Positions 58,992 to 64,000 of a stretch of 64,000 bases of DNA are shown here, one piece after another. Below the pieces are notes generated by a model that saw nothing but the letters and a program-made list of their open reading frames with translations, had not been told where the DNA came from and searched no databases. Position 1 is the first letter of the stretch, and every line of letters starts with the position of its first letter. The DNA lies in contig MCFG01000219.1 of NCBI GenBank assembly GCA_002104895.1, positions 16,001 through 80,000 of the forward strand. The letters run 5' to 3'. The DNA is from Anaeromyces robustus (lineage: Eukaryota > Neocallimastigomycota > Neocallimastigomycetes > Neocallimastigales > Neocallimastigaceae). Position numbers and translations under genes: made by a program.

Positions 58992-59420
58992 TATTACATT
59001 ATTATCTACATTATTGTTGTTACTGTTTTTATCGATTTTATTATTATCAATATCGTTTAAATTGTCTTTATTTCCTTTATTATTTTCCACTTTCTTTTCA
59101 TTGCTATCCTTGTTATTATTATCGAAATTATTATTACATAATTTATTATCATCTATTTTTTTATTACAGCTATTTTTGTTATTAAGATCAACATTATTTT
59201 CATCATGATTATTCACTTTAATAATATTTACTATATCATTATTATTATTCTTATTATTACCTATTGTATTATAATAATTTTCATTATTATTATTTTTTAT
59301 TTTATTATCATTTACAGTATTATCCACTTTTGTATTATTATTATTCTTGTTATTATTCTCAAAATCCTTTATATTTTTACTATTCACTTTATTATTATCC
59401 AATTTTTTATTACTGTAATC

Positions 59421-59458
<38 letters not shown>

Positions 59459-60077
59459 CAATGTTATACGCATTATGATTATTAATTTTAATATTATCCA
59501 CTATCATATTATTATTATTATTATTATTATCTGTTATAACGTTGAAATTTATATTATCATTATTATTCACTTTAATATCATCTATATAAACTTTTTTATT
59601 ATTGCTATCCTTGTCAATATTATTACTTTCAATATCCTTTACATTATTACTATTTACTTTATTATTTTCCACCTTATTGTATTTTTTACTATCATAATTA
59701 TCAATTATATCATAAATTTCTTTATTATTATTATTATTATTATTCTCATTATTATGAATAATAAAGTTGTTATTAACCTGAAAATTATTATCATTAATCA
59801 CTTTATTTCTTTCCAAAAATAGACTTTTTGTTTTTAATTTTCTATTATTCTCACTGTTTTCTTTTTGTTTTACTGGATAAACATTATTATTTTCTTTTGT
59901 ATCATTACTTTTATTAAAATCACATTTTTCATTGATTAAAGAAATTATTAAAGCTTTTATTTCATTCGTATTTTTTTTAACCTCAGATAAATCATTTAAT
60001 TTCTTTTTTATTTCTACAATTTCATTTTTTAATAAAGTTAGTTCCCTTTTATTAATAATTATAATTTCTGAATCCAT
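57948..60077 (-). CDS. Poly-asparagine protein, 709 residues, unknown function
   Basis: Residues about 1-55 form a likely coiled coil (LTLLKNEIVEIKKKLNDL). Residues about 75-455 are dominated by Asn, with Asp, Lys and Ser, encoded by AAT/AAC tracts. Residues about 470-709 are free of homopolymers and look folded, mostly helical, with three or more cysteines (YLRSCTNEDFIQKWIDYICQ, MDKHIMDYCKTQI). I recognise no family. There is no signal peptide or membrane span. The long Asn tract is a likely disordered, prion-like spacer. The conserved-looking C-terminal part is what to search with. Confidence 0.75.
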
Positions 60078-60692
60078 TATTTATTTATGTAACTATATAT
60101 AAATCTAATTTATCAATAAATAATTATCTTATGAGTGATATATTCATAAAATTTTACGCGTTATTTTATTTTATTGATATATAAATATATATTGATTTTT
60201 ATTTTTTTAATGATAATTACTCGAATTTTTTTTATTATAGTTAATAAGATATATATAATAATAGAAATCTAGAAAAAATAATAAATTATTAAATGATTAT
60301 AGATTTTCTACGCGTGTATATATTTTTAAAAAGTTTAAAGTTTTTAACAATTTAAATTCTTTTTTAATTAATTATTAAAATCATGCATTAAAAAAAAGGG
60401 AAACTTTAATTTCCTGTGTAACCTAAAATTTTATCATTTATACATAAAAATTCTATTATATGAATATTCTTTTTTCTTCTACAAATTATTTATTTTTTTG
60501 TTTGTATTTTTTTTCTTTTTCTTCTCTTTTTATATATTAATAACAATTAAAACACAATTTTCTAATGAGTATTTTGAATAATATAATGCAATAATCTATC
60601 ATTTTTATAACTATGATCTATTAAATAATAAACTCTAACAATATCTAAAAACGTTCACATTTTCTAACCAAAAGCAATTCTTTCTTTAAAAT
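60078..60692. other. AT-rich intergenic stretch
   Basis: I see no gene. Confidence 0.6.
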
Positions 60693-61214
60693 TTATACCT
60701 GACCAATGAAACTGAGACGCTTTTCGTTAACATAGTTAATGAATGTATCTATTACTTCTTTATTGTTTTTTTTATAGCCAATAATAGTGGACAAGTTCTA
60801 TTTTTATTACATTCATTAATATTTAATATTTTATTTTTACTTTCGAAGAAAAAAAGAGAAAATAATTATTCTTTTCCTTAATTTCTAATATTTTGTTATG
60901 ATTATTGATATGTTCAATTAATAATAAAGTAATTTGAATATTGTTATTATAAGTTGTTAATAAAAACGGATATAATCCATTATCATCCTTTTTATTAATA
61001 TCCAATAAATATTATAAGTATTTATTTCCATCATTTAAGTATAATTCTTCTTTATTATTAATTTTATTATTATTATTACTGTTTTCATTAATATAGTTAC
61101 TAATAATTTATGAACATATGCTTTCTCATTTAAAGTATTATTAATTTCTTCTTTATTAACAATTAAATTAATATTATAATATTTTGAATAATTTATTAAT
61201 GAATATTCATTCAT
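60693..61214 (-). pseudogene. Broken ankyrin-family gene
   Basis: The minus strand starts at ATG 61214 (MNEYSLINYSKYYNINLIV) and carries recognisable ankyrin pieces in three frames. These are NKEEINNTLNEKAYVHKLL; DINKKDDNGLYPFLLTTYNN with IQITLLLIEHINNHNKILEI (about 61005-60880); and INECNKNRTCPLLLAIKK with NNKEVIDTFINYVNEK (about 60817-60705), ending at TAA 60693. Frameshifts and at least two stops separate them. It is much shorter than the intact ankyrin genes nearby. An alternative with introns is unlikely because the breaks lie in A runs without splice signals. Confidence 0.7.
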
Positions 61215-61897
61215 GATATATTTTTCTATATTTATTATGATATGATTGAATAATTATTATTAAATTTTGTTTTTATTATTATGAATATATTAAGAATGAA
61301 TTTTCATTAATAAAAAAATTTTTTTATCTTAATTTTTCTGTTATAGTCATTTAATAAATTTTTTTTTTAATAAAAAAAAAAAAAAAGCGAACAAAGTTAT
61401 TAAAAGTAATACTCATTGGATTAAATAAATAAAAAAGTTAAATAATTGTAATGATATTTATATAATAATTAATGTAATTTTTGAGAAAATATATGTATTA
61501 GAGTGTTATAAGTGTTATAATTAAAAGCTTTATATATTATTTATTATTATGTGGATTATATATAAATATTAATATTCATAAATTGTTTTTATTCTTGTAC
61601 TACCTTCAACTTTATTTATATTTTTAATTTAATTAAATTTTTCAATATATGGAGATATTTTATATATATTTTGTATATATTAAATTATGGTTATATTTTT
61701 TTATAGATTTATCATGTGATATTTATCAAAATATTACCTGCCTTAACATTTTTTGACTTCGACGCCCTCTGTATATTCATATGGTTATATTAAATCAAAA
61801 TTATGTCTTAAATATATGCAAAAAAAATTTATATGTATTATTTATTTATAAATATATTTTTCATCTATTCAGATAATAATTATTAGTTTATAATAAT

Positions 61898-61944
<47 letters not shown>

Positions 61945-62360
61945 TTGTTCATTTATTTATTTATTTATTTATTATTTATTTATTTATTATTTATTTATTT
62001 ATTATCATGAATTAATTAATTGTTGTATAAATATGACAGCAAATTAATAATAACAAAATATGTAAATATTAATATTTTTTATAAATATATATACATATAT
62101 ATCATAATAAATAATATAGATATATTATTTACAATTATATTTATTAATAATCATTTATTATTTACAATTATTATTTATTATTATTATATTTATTATAATT
62201 TATTAATTATTATTATTTATTATTATTATTTATTAATTATTATCATTATTTAATTAAAAAATAAAAGAGTTTTAAAATTTTCTAATAAATTTTTGATTTT
62301 ATTAATTATTATTTTTCAAATTACTATATAATTTATACTATGTCATTAATGATTATAGAT
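61215..62360. other. AT-rich intergenic stretch with a tetranucleotide repeat
   Basis: A (TTTA)n run lies at about 61907-62002. A short GC-richer patch at 61745-61775 (CTTCGACGCCCTCTG) is unexplained. There is no gene. Confidence 0.6.
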
Positions 62361-63089
62361 TTATTCTTGGGAATCTTCTATATATGATATAACACTTTGA
62401 TTTGAATATATTCCTTCACTTATATCAGAGTTAATTGGACTTAAACAATAATATTCTGAATTATCTAAGTTACTTATATCAGAGTTGACTGAACTTAAAC
62501 AATAATATTCTGAGTTATCTAAGTTGAAAAATTGATATTCACTACTACCATTATAACCAATTTTATTATAATTTGAATTTAAATTATCATTATTGATATT
62601 GTTGCTATTTGACATTATTGAATTTAAATTATTTGAATTAATATTATTATGATCATTATTATCATTACCTAGTATTAATGGTATTTCTAGGTTATTTTTA
62701 ATATTTAAATTATTCATATTATTAAGAGATGGGCTAAGATTAATGGATGGACTAAGTTTAATAGATTTATTAAGATTAATTGATGAGCTAAGATTAACGG
62801 ATGGGCTACCTAAAGTACATATAGTATTTATATTATTCATGCTACTCATAGCATTTAAATTATTCATATTATCAATAGATTGAGTGCTTATATTATTTAT
62901 ATTATTCATGCTGTTTATAGTATTTAAATTATCTACATTTGGGCTTATTACTTTTTGTATATTGTTATTTTTATTACTACCATTATAATTATTATTATTA
63001 CTATTATTATTTCCTATAGTTGAAGATCCGATAGAGATATTTTTTTTCTTTAAATGTGAAAATGGTGTTATACGAGGAACATTTAATAA

Positions 63090-63173
<84 letters not shown>

Positions 63174-63824
63174 ACTTTTTTGATATCTCAAGTAACGTCT
63201 AAGTTTTTCGTCAGTGTTTTGGAATTTTTTATCGGTATAATTTTTTAAATTTTTACACATATTTGTTAACTTTTTATTATCTTCCATAACTTTAATTAAA
63301 CATTCTTGCAAATGTTTTATATAAATATATAATTCACAATATTTTTTATGTAAATCAAAAAACTTGCTTTGAATTTCATCATCCTTATAATTAATTTTAC
63401 GTTTAATATTTTTTAATAATTCAGGCTTATTACGAATAAAGTTTTCATTTTCAAATTCCCACACTGGATCACATTTAGTACCTTTAAAATTGGCATTCTT
63501 TACTTTGTGAAAATTATACATATTAAGTTGTCTAATAAAACTATTAAAATTATTAGACTTGAAATATTTTGGTAAAATAATTTGTGAAAAAGAATCTACC
63601 TTCTTAACAATAAAAGATGTACCAAAATTATTCCATGATATTATATCTGAATATAATTCATTATTTAAAATTTCAAGAAGCTTTGTAATAAATTGTCTTT
63701 GAGAACCTGGGGAAACAGAATATAGACAATTAGTATATGGACTTGGTAGAGTTAAAAATTGAACTTCATTATTCAATTTTTCTTGGACTTGATTAATATT
63801 TAAATTATCTTTGTGTTCTTCCAT
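62361..63824 (-). CDS. Heat-shock-factor-type transcription factor, 487 residues
   Basis: Residues about 42-143 are an HSF DNA-binding domain (FITKLLEIL, ISWNNFGTSFIVK, and the recognition helix region YFKSNNFNSFIRQLNMYNF, with VWEFENENF after the wing). The usual His of the signature F-K-H-x-N is Ser here. Residues about 150-212 are a heptad-like coiled coil in the place of the HSF trimerisation region. A poly-Asn tract at about 219-245, from (AAT)n, follows. The C-terminal part is Asn/Ser-rich with repeats of SINLSPSINLS and NMNNLNAMSSMNNIN type, and a near-exact duplicated LDNSEYYCLS motif at the end. It is likely a nuclear DNA-binding regulator; whether it responds to heat or another stress (Skn7- or Sfl1-like) cannot be told. 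Confidence 0.9.
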
Positions 63825-64000
63825 GATGATTTATTTTTTAAATAATAATTTTTTTTAAAAAAAAAAGAATATAAGTACTGTATGTTCAGATTTATTTTAA
63901 TAAATAAATAATATTTATTTTATTTATTTATATTTATTTATATTTATTTATATTTATTTATATTTATTTATTGTTTAAGAAATTGAATTATTAATTTATT
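63825..64000. other. Upstream flank of the HSF gene
   Basis: AT-rich, with a (TTTATA)-type repeat of TATTTATTTA units at 63914-63972. Nothing else is seen. Confidence 0.6.

Noticed and set aside
1-64000. CRISPR arrays, rRNA genes or bacterial operons
   Set aside because: None seen; the repeats are simple or element-linked, and genes show introns and eukaryotic layout.

Overview
The window looks like nuclear DNA of an anaerobic gut fungus (Neocallimastigomycota, the Neocallimastix/Piromyces/Anaeromyces type). This is inference from several things. By eye the A+T content is extreme, with genes as islands in long A/T homopolymers and microsatellites. Introns are short, AT-rich and GT-AG. Proteins are rich in Asn and Thr homopolymers. 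The genes include a secreted pectinesterase with a fungal CBM1, CBM18 proteins with a choice-of-anchor A domain, an HSF-type factor, and Ty3 and Ty1/copia retroelements. No search was run.

Layout. 1-1744 (+): 3' part of a many-exon inorganic pyrophosphatase gene. 2.5-3.3 kb: decayed copia fragments. 3470-10846 (-): a Ty3/Gypsy chromovirus with two 564-bp LTRs that appear identical, a one-base frameshift in RNase H and a very unusual repeat-filled leader. 10847-12780 (-): 5' part of a copia element, cut off exactly at the Ty3 LTR. 14779-17493 (+): a 904-residue repeat-rich single-pass membrane protein. 21042-22817 (+): a two-exon pectin methylesterase with CBM1. 23.8-32.6 kb: three near-identical secreted CBM18/Thr-linker/choice-of-anchor A proteins in -,-,+ order, sharing promoters with a perfect palindrome. 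33920-35137 (-): a secreted metallo-beta-lactamase-fold protein. 38-50 kb: three more single-pass membrane proteins in long non-coding stretches that hold hairpins and minisatellites. 52.5-56.8 kb: two divergent ankyrin-repeat genes. 57948-60077 (-): a poly-Asn protein of unknown role. 60693-61214 (-): a broken ankyrin gene. 62361-63824 (-): an HSF-domain regulator.

How the genes fit together. Pectinesterase with CBM1 and the CBM18 proteins fit a plant-wall-degrading, chitin-walled organism: the first acts on pectin, the others probably sit at or bind the chitinous fungal surface. Several genes without an obvious signal peptide encode a low-complexity N-terminal part, one membrane span, a basic stop-transfer and a low-complexity C-terminal part, resembling surface sensors. 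Ankyrin genes and retroelements are multicopy accessory families. No operons, CRISPR arrays or rRNA genes are visible. The only tRNA-like sequence is a degenerate one inside the Ty3 LTR.
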